DNA from: Hyphomicrobiales bacterium
GTDB taxonomy: Bacteria; Pseudomonadota; Alphaproteobacteria; Rhizobiales; Aestuariivirgaceae
Direction: 5' to 3'
Length of the DNA: 11,809 bases
Assembly: GCA_012032065.1 (NCBI GenBank)
Contig: JAAURV010000058.1
Location: 1 to 11,809 of the forward strand
Below are positions 1 through 7,705 of this stretch, piece after piece. Position 1 is the stretch's first letter, and the number at the start of each line of letters is the position of its first letter. Made by a program: the position numbers and the translations under genes. A model generated the notes under the pieces. The model saw nothing but the letters and a program-made list of their open reading frames with translations, ran no database searches and was not told the origin of the DNA.

Positions 1-2253
1 CGCTCCGACGTGCATCTCGGTTTCGGGGAGATCCGTCTGGGCGATGGCGGTGAAACCACAACCTACCGCTTCGACCCCGTAACGGGCGAGACCTTCATCA
101 ATGGTGTCGGCCAAGGCGTCGCGCGGAACGAGGCCAATACGAATTCGAATGTCATTTTCCGCACTATCTGGGATGGCGGCGGGATCGATACTTACGACTT
201 CTCTGCCTACGATGCTAACCGCCAACTCGTTATTGATCTCAATCCCGGTAGGTGGACAGATGTTGACGCCGATTCCAGTTTCCAGGCCGCCGATCTTAAC
301 ATACTCGCGCCAGGCACGCGGATGGCGCGGGGCCAAGTGTTCAACGCGCTCCTCTTCAACGGCGATCTCCGCTCAATCATCGAAAATGCCATCGGCGGCG
401 CGGGGAACGATACGATTACGGGAAATGCCGCTGCGAACACGCTCATCGGCAATGCTGGAAACGACACGCTGATCGGCAATGACGGCAACGACCGTTTCGA
501 AGGAGGCACCGGTGCAGATACCCTCAACGGCGGCGCCGGCATCGACCAGGCGCAATACACCTTCGCTGCCTCGGGCGTCACAGTCGACCTCATCTTCACG
601 TCCACCAACACCGGTGACGCCGCCGGCGATACGTTCGATTCGGTGGAGAACCTTAGAGGCACGGCCTTCGACGATATCCTGCGTGGCGACGATGGCGACA
701 ATATCATGGGCGGCTGGACGGGTGGCAACGACCGCCTCCTCGGCCGCGGCGGCAACGATCTGCTCGCTGGCGGCGAAGGAAACGATCAACTCGACGGCGG
801 CGCAGGAGCTGACATCCTGGACGGCGGCAATGGTGACGACACATATTTTGTCCAAGATCCCGACACGATATTCGAAGCGGCAGGCGCCGGCCACGACACG
901 GTGCAATCAACGGTCAACTGGGTGCTCGGAAGCAACTTCGAAGACCTCATCTTGGCGGGGGTGGCCAGCATCAGTGGCACGGGCAATAACCTTGCCAATC
1001 GGTTGACAGGCAACTCCGGAAACAATGTTCTGCGCGGTTTGGCCGCTTTCGATACGCTCCTCGGCGGAATCGGTAACGACTCCTACGTACTTGGCGATCT
1101 GACGTTCTTCAGCGCGTTCACGGGCTTCATCTACGACAGCGTCGTCGAGGCCGCGAGTGCGGGCATCGACACCGTAGTCGTGACCGCCATTGACGATCCC
1201 GATACGATTTTCGGGACCGACGGCTATGCGCTCGGCACCAATATCGAGAACGGCACCATCGACGGAACGCTCGCATTCAACCTCACCGGCAATGCACTCG
1301 CCAACCGGCTCACCGGAAACAGCGCAGTGAATGTGCTGACCGGCGGCGAGGGCGGCGACACCTATGTTCTCACCAGCCTGGCTCAGGCCGTTCCGTTCGG
1401 AACCTGGAACTATGATACCGTGATCGAGACCGGCACAACCGGAATAGACAGCGTCATCGTTACCGCCGAGGACGACCTTGACACGGTTTTTGGCATCGAT
1501 GGATACACCCTCGGCGCCACCATCGAGTATGGCACCATCGCCGGAACGCTCACCTTCAATCTCACCGGCAACGCGCTCGCCAACCGGCTCACCGGCAACA
1601 GCAACGTGAACGTCCTCACCGGCGGCGAGGGCGGAGATACCTACTTGCTCACCAGCCTTGCGCAGATTGGCGCCTTGGGGACGTGGAACTACGACACAGT
1701 GGTCGAGACTGGAACGACGGGAATTGACAGCGTCATCGTCACGGCGGTGGACGATCCTGACACGGTCTCAACCGTTGAAAGCTATGCGCTCGGCGCCACC
1801 ATCGAGAACGGCACAGTCGCCGGAACGCTGCATTTCAACCTCACGGGCAATGGACTCGCCAACCGGCTCACCGGCAATGCCGCCAACAACATCCTGACGG
1901 GTGGCCTGGGCCGGGATATCTTGACAGGAAATGCCGGTTTTGATCGTTTTGATTTCAACGCGACAGCGGAGTCGGCAGTGACCGCGGATATCATCACTGA
2001 CTTCAACGCCGGAACCAACGCCAGTTTGATCGACCGGATCGATGTTGCGACCATCGATGCCGATATAACGCTTGCCGGCAACCAAGCCTTCGTCTTCGGC
2101 GGCGCCTTCACGGCAGGCCACATTCGGGCGATTCAGTCCGGCGCCAATGTGGTCTTGCAGTTCAACACCGATGCCGACGCGGCGGTCGAGATGATTCTCC
2201 TGCTCAACAACGTGGTCGTGGGCAATCTGAACGCCGGAGATTTCATCCTCTGA
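1..2253 (+). CDS. Serralysin-type (peptidase M10) RTX exoprotein, C-terminal part, 5' truncated
   Basis: The reading frame is open from base 1 (the first possible start is a GTG at 10), so the gene begins left of the window and only about 750 C-terminal residues are visible. The early part (TIWDGGGIDTYDF, then ALLFNGDLRSIIENAIGG) matches the region joining the metalloprotease domain to the RTX domain in alphaproteobacterial serralysins. It is followed by glycine/aspartate nonapeptides of the GGxGNDxL type (GGAGNDTIT, GNAGNDTLI, GGEGNDQLD, GGAGADILD) at about 394-850, which bind calcium and fold as a parallel beta-roll. Residues from about 375 form a 93-residue tandem module. The end (FDRFDF, ITDFNAG, terminal GDFIL) resembles an M10_C domain with a hydrophobic C-terminal type I secretion signal, so secretion through an ABC/MFP/TolC channel is expected. 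The zinc motif HExxHxxGxxH would lie outside the window, so protease activity is inferred and another RTX enzyme is possible. Confidence 0.85.
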   Translation, partial: RSDVHLGFGEIRLGDGGETTTYRFDPVTGETFINGVGQGVARNEANTNSNVIFRTIWDGGGIDTYDFSAYDANRQLVIDLNPGRWTDVDADSSFQAADLNILAPGTRMARGQVFNALLFNGDLRSIIENAIGGAGNDTITGNAAANTLIGNAGNDTLIGNDGNDRFEGGTGADTLNGGAGIDQAQYTFAASGVTVDLIFTSTNTGDAAGDTFDSVENLRGTAFDDILRGDDGDNIMGGWTGGNDRLLGRGGNDLLAGGEGNDQLDGGAGADILDGGNGDDTYFVQDPDTIFEAAGAGHDTVQSTVNWVLGSNFEDLILAGVASISGTGNNLANRLTGNSGNNVLRGLAAFDTLLGGIGNDSYVLGDLTFFSAFTGFIYDSVVEAASAGIDTVVVTAIDDPDTIFGTDGYALGTNIENGTIDGTLAFNLTGNALANRLTGNSAVNVLTGGEGGDTYVLTSLAQAVPFGTWNYDTVIETGTTGIDSVIVTAEDDLDTVFGIDGYTLGATIEYGTIAGTLTFNLTGNALANRLTGNSNVNVLTGGEGGDTYLLTSLAQIGALGTWNYDTVVETGTTGIDSVIVTAVDDPDTVSTVESYALGATIENGTVAGTLHFNLTGNGLANRLTGNAANNILTGGLGRDILTGNAGFDRFDFNATAESAVTADIITDFNAGTNASLIDRIDVATIDADITLAGNQAFVFGGAFTAGHIRAIQSGANVVLQFNTDADAAVEMILLLNNVVVGNLNAGDFIL
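1132..1911 (+). repeat. Three tandem copies of a 93-codon module inside the RTX gene
   Basis: Copy 1 is 1132-1410 and copy 2 is 1411-1689, each exactly 279 bp. Copy 3 starts at 1690 and follows the pattern for 74 codons to 1911 before running into the C-terminal domain. Each copy starts YD(S/T)V(V/I)E, then has GIDxVxVTAxDDxDT, a Y-x-LG-x-(N/T)IE segment, FNLTGN(A/G)LANRLTGN and, in the two complete copies, LTGGEGGDTYxLTSLAQ. Copies 1 and 2 are visibly similar at the DNA level too, especially in the FNLTGN to LTSLAQ part, which points to in-frame duplication or gene conversion. The unit is far longer than a standard RTX nonapeptide and includes only about one calcium-binding turn. Confidence 0.9.
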
Positions 2254-2267
2254 CGCTCGATTGCCGT

Positions 2268-3770
2268 TCACGCGGCTATTTTCGGCAACCCCGCCAGCGC
2301 CGAGTCGAGTTCCGCCTGATCGTAGCCCCGGTCTTCGAGCTTGCCTGCGTGGTAGTCCGTATAGGCCTGCATGTCGAAATGGCCGTGGCCGCAGAGGCCG
2401 AAGAGGATGGTGGGGGAGGTGCCCTTGCGCTTGGCATCGAGGGCGGCGTTGATTGCGCCGAGCACGGCGTGGGTGGCTTCGGGGGCGGGGACGATGCCTT
2501 CGCTGCGGGCGAACTGGATGCCGGCGGCGAAGCAGTCGTTCTGCGTGTAGGCTTCGGCTTCGATGAGGCCAAGCTCCTTCAAATGCGAAACGAGCGGCGC
2601 CATGCCGTGATAGCGCAGGCCGCCCGCGTGGAAACCGGGCGGCATGAAGGTCGAACCCAGCGTGTGCATCTTGACCAGCGGCGTCATGTGCGAGGTATCG
2701 CCGAAGTCGTAGGCGTAGCGCCCGCGCGTGAGAGAGGGGCAGGCGGCGGGTTCGGCGGCGATCACGCGCACCTTCTTTCCGCCGCGAAGCTGCTGGCCGA
2801 TGAAGGGGAAAGTCAGCCCGGCGAAGTTCGATCCGCCGCCGGTGCAGCCGACGATGATGTCGGGATAGCGTTGGCCATCTGCATCTGCTCGATGGCCTCG
2901 ATGCCGATCACGGTTTGATGCAGCAGCACGTGGTTGAGTACGCTGCCGAGCGCATATTTCGTGTCGCCATTGGTGGCGGCGACCTCGACGGCTTCGGAAA
3001 TGGCGATGCCGAGGCTGCCGTTCGAGTTGGGGGTGGCCGCGAGGATCTGCCGCCCGGCATTGGTTTCCTCCGACGGGCTTGCGACGCAACTTGCGCCATA
3101 GGTTTCCATCAGTGCGCGGCGATAGGGCTTCTGGTTGTAGGAGACCTTCACCATGAAGACCTTGACGTCGATGCCAAAGAGGGCGCCCGCCATCGCAAGC
3201 GAGGAACCCCATTGACCGGCGCCGGTTTCGGTCACGAGCTTCGTTCACGCCTTCTTGCTTGTTGTAGAAAGCCTGGGCCACGGCGGTGTTGGGCTTATGC
3301 GAGCCCGCGGGAGAAACGCCTTCGTATTTGTAGAAAATCTTCGCCGTGGTGCCGAGCGCCTTTTCAAGCGTCCGCGCGCGATAGAGCGGCGTTGGCCGCC
3401 ACATGCGGTAGATATCGCGCACCGGTTCGGGGATATCGATCTGACGGTCGCCGGAGACTTCCTGCATGATCAGCGCCATGGGGAAGAGCGGCGCGAGATC
3501 GTCCGGGCCTACCGGCTGCAAGGTGCCCGGGTGCAGGACGGGCGGCAGGGCTTTCGGCAGATCGGCGTTGATGTTGTACCAGCGCTTCGGAATGCGGTCT
3601 TCGCTCAGAACGAACTTCGTCTGGTTTGGCGAAGCCTTGAGCACGGCAACTTTCTTCGGCACTGCGGCGGTTTTGGTCTTGGCTGCGGGCTTTCGCGCAG
3701 CGGATTTCTTGACTGGTTTCGCCTTGACGGCCTTGGCTTTGACTTTGCGCGCTGGTTTCCGTTTGGCCAT
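2268..3770 (-). CDS. TrpB2-like tryptophan synthase beta chain (PLP enzyme), with two compensating frameshifts
   Basis: Fold-type II PLP enzyme of the TrpB2 branch of tryptophan synthase beta, which condenses indole with serine. Family features: WRPTPLY, the substrate loop KYEGVSPAGSHKPNTA with the Schiff-base lysine at about K159, the phosphate-binding GCTGGGSN near 2824-2850, and a C-terminal GLCGHGHFD. The ATG at 3770 is chosen because GGGAG lies about 9 bases upstream and the conserved protein follows. The product is about 500 residues; the first 45 are a Lys/Ala/Pro-rich basic tail, leaving a body of about 450, normal for TrpB2. Codons to 177 are in one frame; TETGAGQWG through EQMQMAN is in a second frame; YPDIIVGC onwards is back in the first. 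The shifts are one extra base near 3240-3241 and one missing base near 2868-2873. The out-of-frame stretch has no stop. No trpA or trpC neighbour is visible, so a salvage or related lyase role is possible. Confidence 0.88.
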   Translation of the reverse strand: MAKRKPARKVKAKAVKAKPVKKSAARKPAAKTKTAAVPKKVAVLKASPNQTKFVLSEDRIPKRWYNINADLPKALPPVLHPGTLQPVGPDDLAPLFPMALIMQEVSGDRQIDIPEPVRDIYRMWRPTPLYRARTLEKALGTTAKIFYKYEGVSPAGSHKPNTAVAQAFYNKQEGVNEARDRNRRRSMGFLACDGGRPLWHRRQGLHGEGLLQPEALSPRTDGNLWRKLRRKPVGGNQCRAADPRGHPQLERQPRHRHFRSRRGRRHQWRHEICARQRTQPRAAASNRDRHRGHRADADGQRYPDIIVGCTGGGSNFAGLTFPFIGQQLRGGKKVRVIAAEPAACPSLTRGRYAYDFGDTSHMTPLVKMHTLGSTFMPPGFHAGGLRYHGMAPLVSHLKELGLIEAEAYTQNDCFAAGIQFARSEGIVPAPEATHAVLGAINAALDAKRKGTSPTILFGLCGHGHFDMQAYTDYHAGKLEDRGYDQAELDSALAGLPKIAA

Positions 3771-3853
3771 GTGATGCGTCTCCCACTTTTCTCTCAGCTT
3801 TGCGCAACGGCCCGGTCTTGGCAAGGCTTGCGCGGCGCTGCTAGCCTTGCGGA
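3771..3853. promoter_or_regulatory. Divergent control region between the TrpB2-like and Ldh_2 genes
   Basis: These 83 bp separate two divergent start codons and must hold the 5' signals of both genes unless those lie in coding DNA. The minus-strand gene has GGGAG about 9 bases before its ATG; the plus-strand gene has only a weak GCGGA. I could not pick convincing -35/-10 pairs. A dyad is present: GCAAGGCT at 3821-3828 and its reverse complement AGCCTTGC at 3843-3850, centres 22 bp apart (about two helical turns), ending three bases before the Ldh_2 ATG. The left arm is also part of the palindrome GCAAG-G-CTTGC (3821-3831), and TTGCGCAA at 3800-3807 is another perfect palindrome. A regulator binding site is an inference. 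Confidence 0.45.
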
Positions 3854-4875
3854 ATGGCAAGTCAGATCAGACTCACCGCTGGACAGGCCCGCAAGCTAAT
3901 CTTCGGCGCGCTGACCGGAGCGGGAACGGCGGAGAGGAACGCCAGGTATTTCACCGAAGCCATTCTCGATACCGAGCTTTCAGGGATTGAAGGTCACGGC
4001 TTGTATTGGCTGCAGTTCTATTGCGAGCATGTGAGAAGCGGAAAGGTCGATGGCAAGGCGCGGCCCAAGGTCACGATGCTGAGCCCGGTTGCGGTGCATG
4101 TCGATGCCAGGCGCGGCTTCGCGCATCCCGCCATCGAAGCGGGCTTCGCCAAACTGATTCCTGCCGCAAAACGCTATGGCATCGCCGGCCTGGCGGTGAA
4201 TTTGTCTTACAACGCGGCGACGCTCGGTTTTCACACAGGGTATCTCGCCCGCAAGGGTTTGCTGGCTTTCGGCTTCACCAACGCCATGCCGGCAATCGCG
4301 CCGGTGGGCGGCGTCAAGCCGGTGATCGGCACCAATCCTCTCTCCGTCGCGGTTCCGGGGCCGAAGGGAAAGATCGCGTTTCTCGTCGACCAGTCTTCAT
4401 CCGCCGTTGCCTGGACGAATGTGAAGAGGGCTGCGGAGAGGAATGAACCGATCCCAATGGGCTGGGCTCTCGATGAGGATGGCGCGCCACGACAAATCCG
4501 CACCGGGGGCTTGCCGGATCCATGGTTCCCGCCGGCGGCTACAAGGGATTTTCCCTGGGGCTGATCGTTGAGGTGATGAGCGCCGCGCTCACCGGCTCCT
4601 TGCTTGGACCGCAGATGGGCTCCTTTGTCGGGAACGACGGCAAGCCCATCGGCTGCGGCCAGTTCTTCATCGCCATCGATCCGAAACGGTTCTCCGGCGA
4701 CGCGTTCGACAGGCAGGTGAAGACGCTGGTGAAGTCGATCGAGGCGCAGAAGGGCGCGCGCTTGCCCAATGCACGGCGCGCTGCGACCCGTAAGCGGCTC
4801 TTGAAAGAAGGCTTGCCAATCGACCGCGAACTCTATGAGCGTTTGAAGAGTTATGAAAGTGGCGGGAGGAGCTGA
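3854..4875 (+). CDS. Malate/L-lactate dehydrogenase family (Ldh_2) NAD(P)-dependent oxidoreductase, one frameshift
   Basis: Member of the Ldh_2 family, which includes malate, lactate, ureidoglycolate and sulfolactate dehydrogenases and the delta1-piperideine/pyrroline-2-carboxylate reductases (DpkA type). Visible signatures: SGIEGHGL with the likely catalytic His at about residue 48, PVIGTNPLSVAVP, LVDQSSSAVA, IPMGWALDEDGAP, then PAGGYKGFSLGL and a closing R..R..LLKEGLPIDRELYE segment. The first frame stops at 4562-4564, but reading from 4489 in the next frame gives TTNPHRGLAGSMVPAGGYKG, exactly what the family has after GWALDxDGxP. One base is therefore missing near 4486-4490. Corrected, the protein is about 340 residues, normal for the family. 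The ATG at 3854 has a weak ribosome site. The stop TGA (4873-4875) overlaps the next gene's ATG. The substrate cannot be read from sequence; cyclic imino acids are suggested only by the downstream neighbour. Confidence 0.85.
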
Positions 4876-6842
4876 TGGCGCAGAACTTTCCGGCCCTGTT
4901 TCAGCCGCTGCAGCTTCGCCACAAGACGCTCCGCAATCGCATCGTGTTTGGCGCGCACACGGCGAACATGGCGGAAGGCGGTCTGCCGGGCGAACGGCAT
5001 CGTGGCTATTACGAGGAACGCGCGCTGGGCGGTGCCGCGATGATCGTGGTGGAGCCAGTACCCGTGCATCGCACGGCGGTTCTGACGCGCGGCAATTTTC
5101 TGCATTCGACCGATGAGATCATTCCGCATTTTCGCAAGGTGACCGACGCGGTGCACGGGCATGGCGCGGCGATCTGCCATCAGCTCTATCACGTAGGTCA
5201 GCACGGCGATTTCGACAATTCATATGAGCCGTCATGGTCGCCATCGGGACTGCCGTCGTTTCACGACTCCGATGGCAGCCATGCGATGACGGAAGCGGAG
5301 ATCGAAGACATCATCGAAGGGTTCGTGCAGGCTGCGCGGCGCGCCAAGGAGTCTGGCTTCGATGGCGTAGAACTGTTCGCAGCCTACAATGCGGTCATCG
5401 ATCAGTTCTGGCTTCCCTTTAACAACAGGCGCGGCGACCGTTGGGGTGGGTCCTTCGAGAACCGCATGCGCTTCTCGCGCACCATCATGGAGCGCATTCG
5501 CAAGATGGCGGGCGAGGATTTCATCATCGGCCTCGCAGTCAACATGGACCCGGCCAGCAAAGTCTCGCAATCGATTGAGCAGTTGCAGGAAATTGTCGCC
5601 TGGCACGATCGGCGCCAGCTCATGGACTACGTGACTTGCGGCACCGGCAGCTATTTCAACTTCACCGGCATCATTCCAAACGTGTTCCACGCCGACAAAT
5701 TCGGCGCGCCGCATGCGGAGGCGCTCAAGCAAGTCTTGAAGCACGCGAAGGTGCAATGCGAGGCGCATGTCCGCACTCCCGATAACGCCGAAAATGTTGT
5801 GAAGTCGGGGCAGGCCGATCTCGTCTCCATCGTGCGCGGGCAGATCGCCGATCCGCATCTCGCGAACAAGGCGAAGGAGGGACGGCCCGAGGATGTGCGC
5901 CCGTGCCTCTCCTGCAATCAGATGTGCTGGGGGCGGCGCTCCCGCGACTACTGGATTTCCTGTCTGATCAATCCAAGTGCTGGCCGTGAATTCGAATGGG
6001 GCGGCGATCGCTTCGCACCATCCAAGAAGCCGAGGAAAACTCTGGTGGTTGGTGGAGGTGTCGCCGGAATGGAAGCGGCACGCGTGGCTGCCGAACGAGG
6101 ACATAGCGTCACGCTGGCCGAAGCATCGGACAGGCTTGGCGGGCAGTTTCGCCTAGCCGGCCTTCAGCCGCGGCGGCAGCAAATCCTCGACTACATCGAT
6201 TGGCTCGAACGGCAACTCAACAAGCTGCAGGTCCGGGTGCTCCTGAATTCGCCGCTCGATGCCGATGAAGCGAAGGCCATTGGCGCGGACGAAATCATCG
6301 TGGCGACCGGGTCGTCGCCCGATGGCAAAGGTTTCCAGCGCTGGATGCCCGAACACGACAGCCTGCCTGGAATCGAACGGGGAAATGTCTGGTCCGCCGA
6401 AGACGTGATGTCGCGCGCCGCAAGCTTGGGACATCGCGTGATCCTGCTTGATGAAACCGCCAACTGGAAGGGTACCGGCACCGCGCTCGCCATGGCCGAG
6501 GCTGGGCATAAGGTCACCGTCGTCACCGGCGCGGTGACCGTGATGGCGGAGATGGCGCGCACGGCGGCCGATCTTCAGGCGCGCGCCAGGCTTCGCGAAC
6601 TTGGCGCAAGGCTGATCACCGAAACGGTCATGCTCGAATGGCACGGCGATGGCGCGACCGTCCGGCAATCGGGTGGCAAGCCGGAGCGGATCGCGGCCAA
6701 CTCGCTCGTCATTGCGGCAACAAATGTGCCGGAGCGCGCGTTGGCAGACGAACTGGGCGCGTCGACAGTAGGCGACGCGACGGCGGCGCGGACGGCCGCC
6801 GCCGCCATCTATGAAGGGCGGAAGTGGGGCATGTCCATTTAG
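4875..6842 (+). CDS. FMN/4Fe-4S/FAD oxidoreductase, N-methylproline demethylase-like
   Basis: A 655-residue intact protein of the trimethylamine dehydrogenase / 2,4-dienoyl-CoA reductase class. Residues 1 to about 370 form an old-yellow-enzyme-type FMN barrel (FGAHTANMAEGGLPGERH near the start; CHQLYHVGQHG at 101-111; NRRGDRWGGSFENRMRFSR). A cysteine cluster C344-x2-C347-x3-C351-x11-C363 fits a 4Fe-4S centre. LVVGGGVAGMEAA at 390-402 is the FAD dinucleotide-binding motif of the C-terminal half, and IVATGSSP is the second typical segment. The motifs FGAHTANMAE, EPVPVHRTAVLTRGNF and CNQMCWGRRSRDYW are, from memory, characteristic of proteins annotated as N-methylproline demethylase (stachydrine/proline-betaine breakdown), so oxidative N-demethylation is the favoured role; other secondary or tertiary amines are possible. 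A strong GGAGG at 4865-4869 precedes the ATG, which overlaps the Ldh_2 stop (TGATG), so the two genes are translationally coupled. Confidence 0.85.
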   Translation: MAQNFPALFQPLQLRHKTLRNRIVFGAHTANMAEGGLPGERHRGYYEERALGGAAMIVVEPVPVHRTAVLTRGNFLHSTDEIIPHFRKVTDAVHGHGAAICHQLYHVGQHGDFDNSYEPSWSPSGLPSFHDSDGSHAMTEAEIEDIIEGFVQAARRAKESGFDGVELFAAYNAVIDQFWLPFNNRRGDRWGGSFENRMRFSRTIMERIRKMAGEDFIIGLAVNMDPASKVSQSIEQLQEIVAWHDRRQLMDYVTCGTGSYFNFTGIIPNVFHADKFGAPHAEALKQVLKHAKVQCEAHVRTPDNAENVVKSGQADLVSIVRGQIADPHLANKAKEGRPEDVRPCLSCNQMCWGRRSRDYWISCLINPSAGREFEWGGDRFAPSKKPRKTLVVGGGVAGMEAARVAAERGHSVTLAEASDRLGGQFRLAGLQPRRQQILDYIDWLERQLNKLQVRVLLNSPLDADEAKAIGADEIIVATGSSPDGKGFQRWMPEHDSLPGIERGNVWSAEDVMSRAASLGHRVILLDETANWKGTGTALAMAEAGHKVTVVTGAVTVMAEMARTAADLQARARLRELGARLITETVMLEWHGDGATVRQSGGKPERIAANSLVIAATNVPERALADELGASTVGDATAARTAAAAIYEGRKWGMSI

Positions 6843-7705
6843 GGCACGAATTGCTCGCGACGATAGCCCTGCATATAGAGGAGCGCCGTGAGATCGCCGT
6901 GATTGATGCGGATGAGCGAGCTTTCCTGCACATGCGGCTTGGCGTGGAGTGCTACGCCCAATCCCGCTTCGATCAGCATGTCGACATCGTTGGCGCCGTC
7001 GCCCACGGCAATTGCGTCCTGTGTGTCGAGGCCACGCGCGGCGGCAATGCGCTTCAGAGCTTCTACTTTCGCGGCTTGGCCGAGAATAGGATTGCCGACG
7101 CCGCCCGTGAGCTTGCCGTCCTTCGTCATCAGTTCGTTGGCCTGGTTTTCGTCGAATCCAAGGATCGCGCCGATGCGGGATGTGAATTGCCGGAACCCAC
7201 CCGAGACGAGCGCGGTGTAGGCGCCATTCATCCGCATGGTGGCGATGAGCGACTTTCCGCCTGGCATCAGTCCGATGCGCTCGGTGATGATCTTTTCGAT
7301 CGCCGAAACATCGAGCCCCTTTAAGAGCCGCACCCGCTCGCGAAGCGCTGCATCGAAATCGAGTTCGCCGCGCATGGCGCGCGCGGTGATGCCTTTAATC
7401 TGATCGCCAACGCCAGCCACGACGCCCAGTTCGTCGATGCATTCCTGCTTGATCATGGTCGAGTCCATGTCGGCGATGAGGATGCGTTTGCGCCGGTTGT
7501 GTATCGAGACGACCGCCGCATCGATGGCATGCGCGCGCAGGTCGATCAGAAACTCGGACATTTGGGGAAACACCGGCACTTCGGCGGCGTCGCCGGGTGA
7601 CAGCCAATGCGGCGGCTCGGCGCCATGCTCCGCCAGTAAAGCCAGTACCGCCGGCCCGATTGCGCCGGAGCCGGGGGCTGCTATGAGGACGAGAACGGAA
7701 TCCAT
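6839..7705 (-). CDS. serB: Phosphoserine phosphatase
   Basis: Last step of serine synthesis: hydrolysis of O-phosphoserine to serine in the cytoplasm. The 288-residue product has a degenerate ACT-like N-terminal region (about 1-70) and a HAD phosphatase domain. HAD motif I is DMDST at 79-83 (nucleophile D79, acid D81), motif II is VSGGF with S168, motif III is a lysine near 213 (GQAAKVEAL), and motif IV is GDGAND at 235-240. Specificity residues MIKQECIDELG follow motif I as in SerB. Length and motifs are normal and the frame is intact. The gene converges on the flavoenzyme gene with a 4-bp tail overlap (6839-6842) and is back-to-back with miaA, its ATG directly abutting the miaA ATG. No strong Shine-Dalgarno is visible upstream. 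Confidence 0.96.
   Translation of the reverse strand: MDSVLVLIAAPGSGAIGPAVLALLAEHGAEPPHWLSPGDAAEVPVFPQMSEFLIDLRAHAIDAAVVSIHNRRKRILIADMDSTMIKQECIDELGVVAGVGDQIKGITARAMRGELDFDAALRERVRLLKGLDVSAIEKIITERIGLMPGGKSLIATMRMNGAYTALVSGGFRQFTSRIGAILGFDENQANELMTKDGKLTGGVGNPILGQAAKVEALKRIAAARGLDTQDAIAVGDGANDVDMLIEAGLGVALHAKPHVQESSLIRINHGDLTALLYMQGYRREQFVP

Noticed and set aside
394..850. Short GC-rich repeats that could suggest a CRISPR or satellite array.
   Set aside because: They encode in-frame RTX calcium-binding nonapeptides within a continuous reading frame; there are no equal-length repeats with unique spacers.
2254..2267. A terminator between the convergent RTX and TrpB2-like genes.
   Set aside because: The gap is only 14 bp and I could not find a convincing stem or T-run in or beside it.
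2868..3241. Programmed ribosomal frameshifting in the TrpB2-like gene.
   Set aside because: No slippery heptamer or following pseudoknot is apparent, two opposite shifts would be needed, and other genes in the window show similar single-base losses.
3255..3899. A 214-codon plus-strand frame across the TrpB2-like gene and the divergent region.
   Set aside because: It is antisense to conserved TrpB2 sequence, overlaps the Ldh_2 start in another frame, and has no family resemblance.
4522..4875. A separate small gene beginning at the ATG at 4522.
   Set aside because: Its residues are the C-terminal third of the Ldh_2 enzyme, and the same frame reads back to 4489 with family sequence, so it is one frameshifted gene.
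5232..6104. A 290-codon open frame on the minus strand inside the flavoenzyme gene.
   Set aside because: It is antisense to an intact, well-recognised flavoenzyme and has no recognisable motif; long antisense frames are expected from the GC-rich codon bias.
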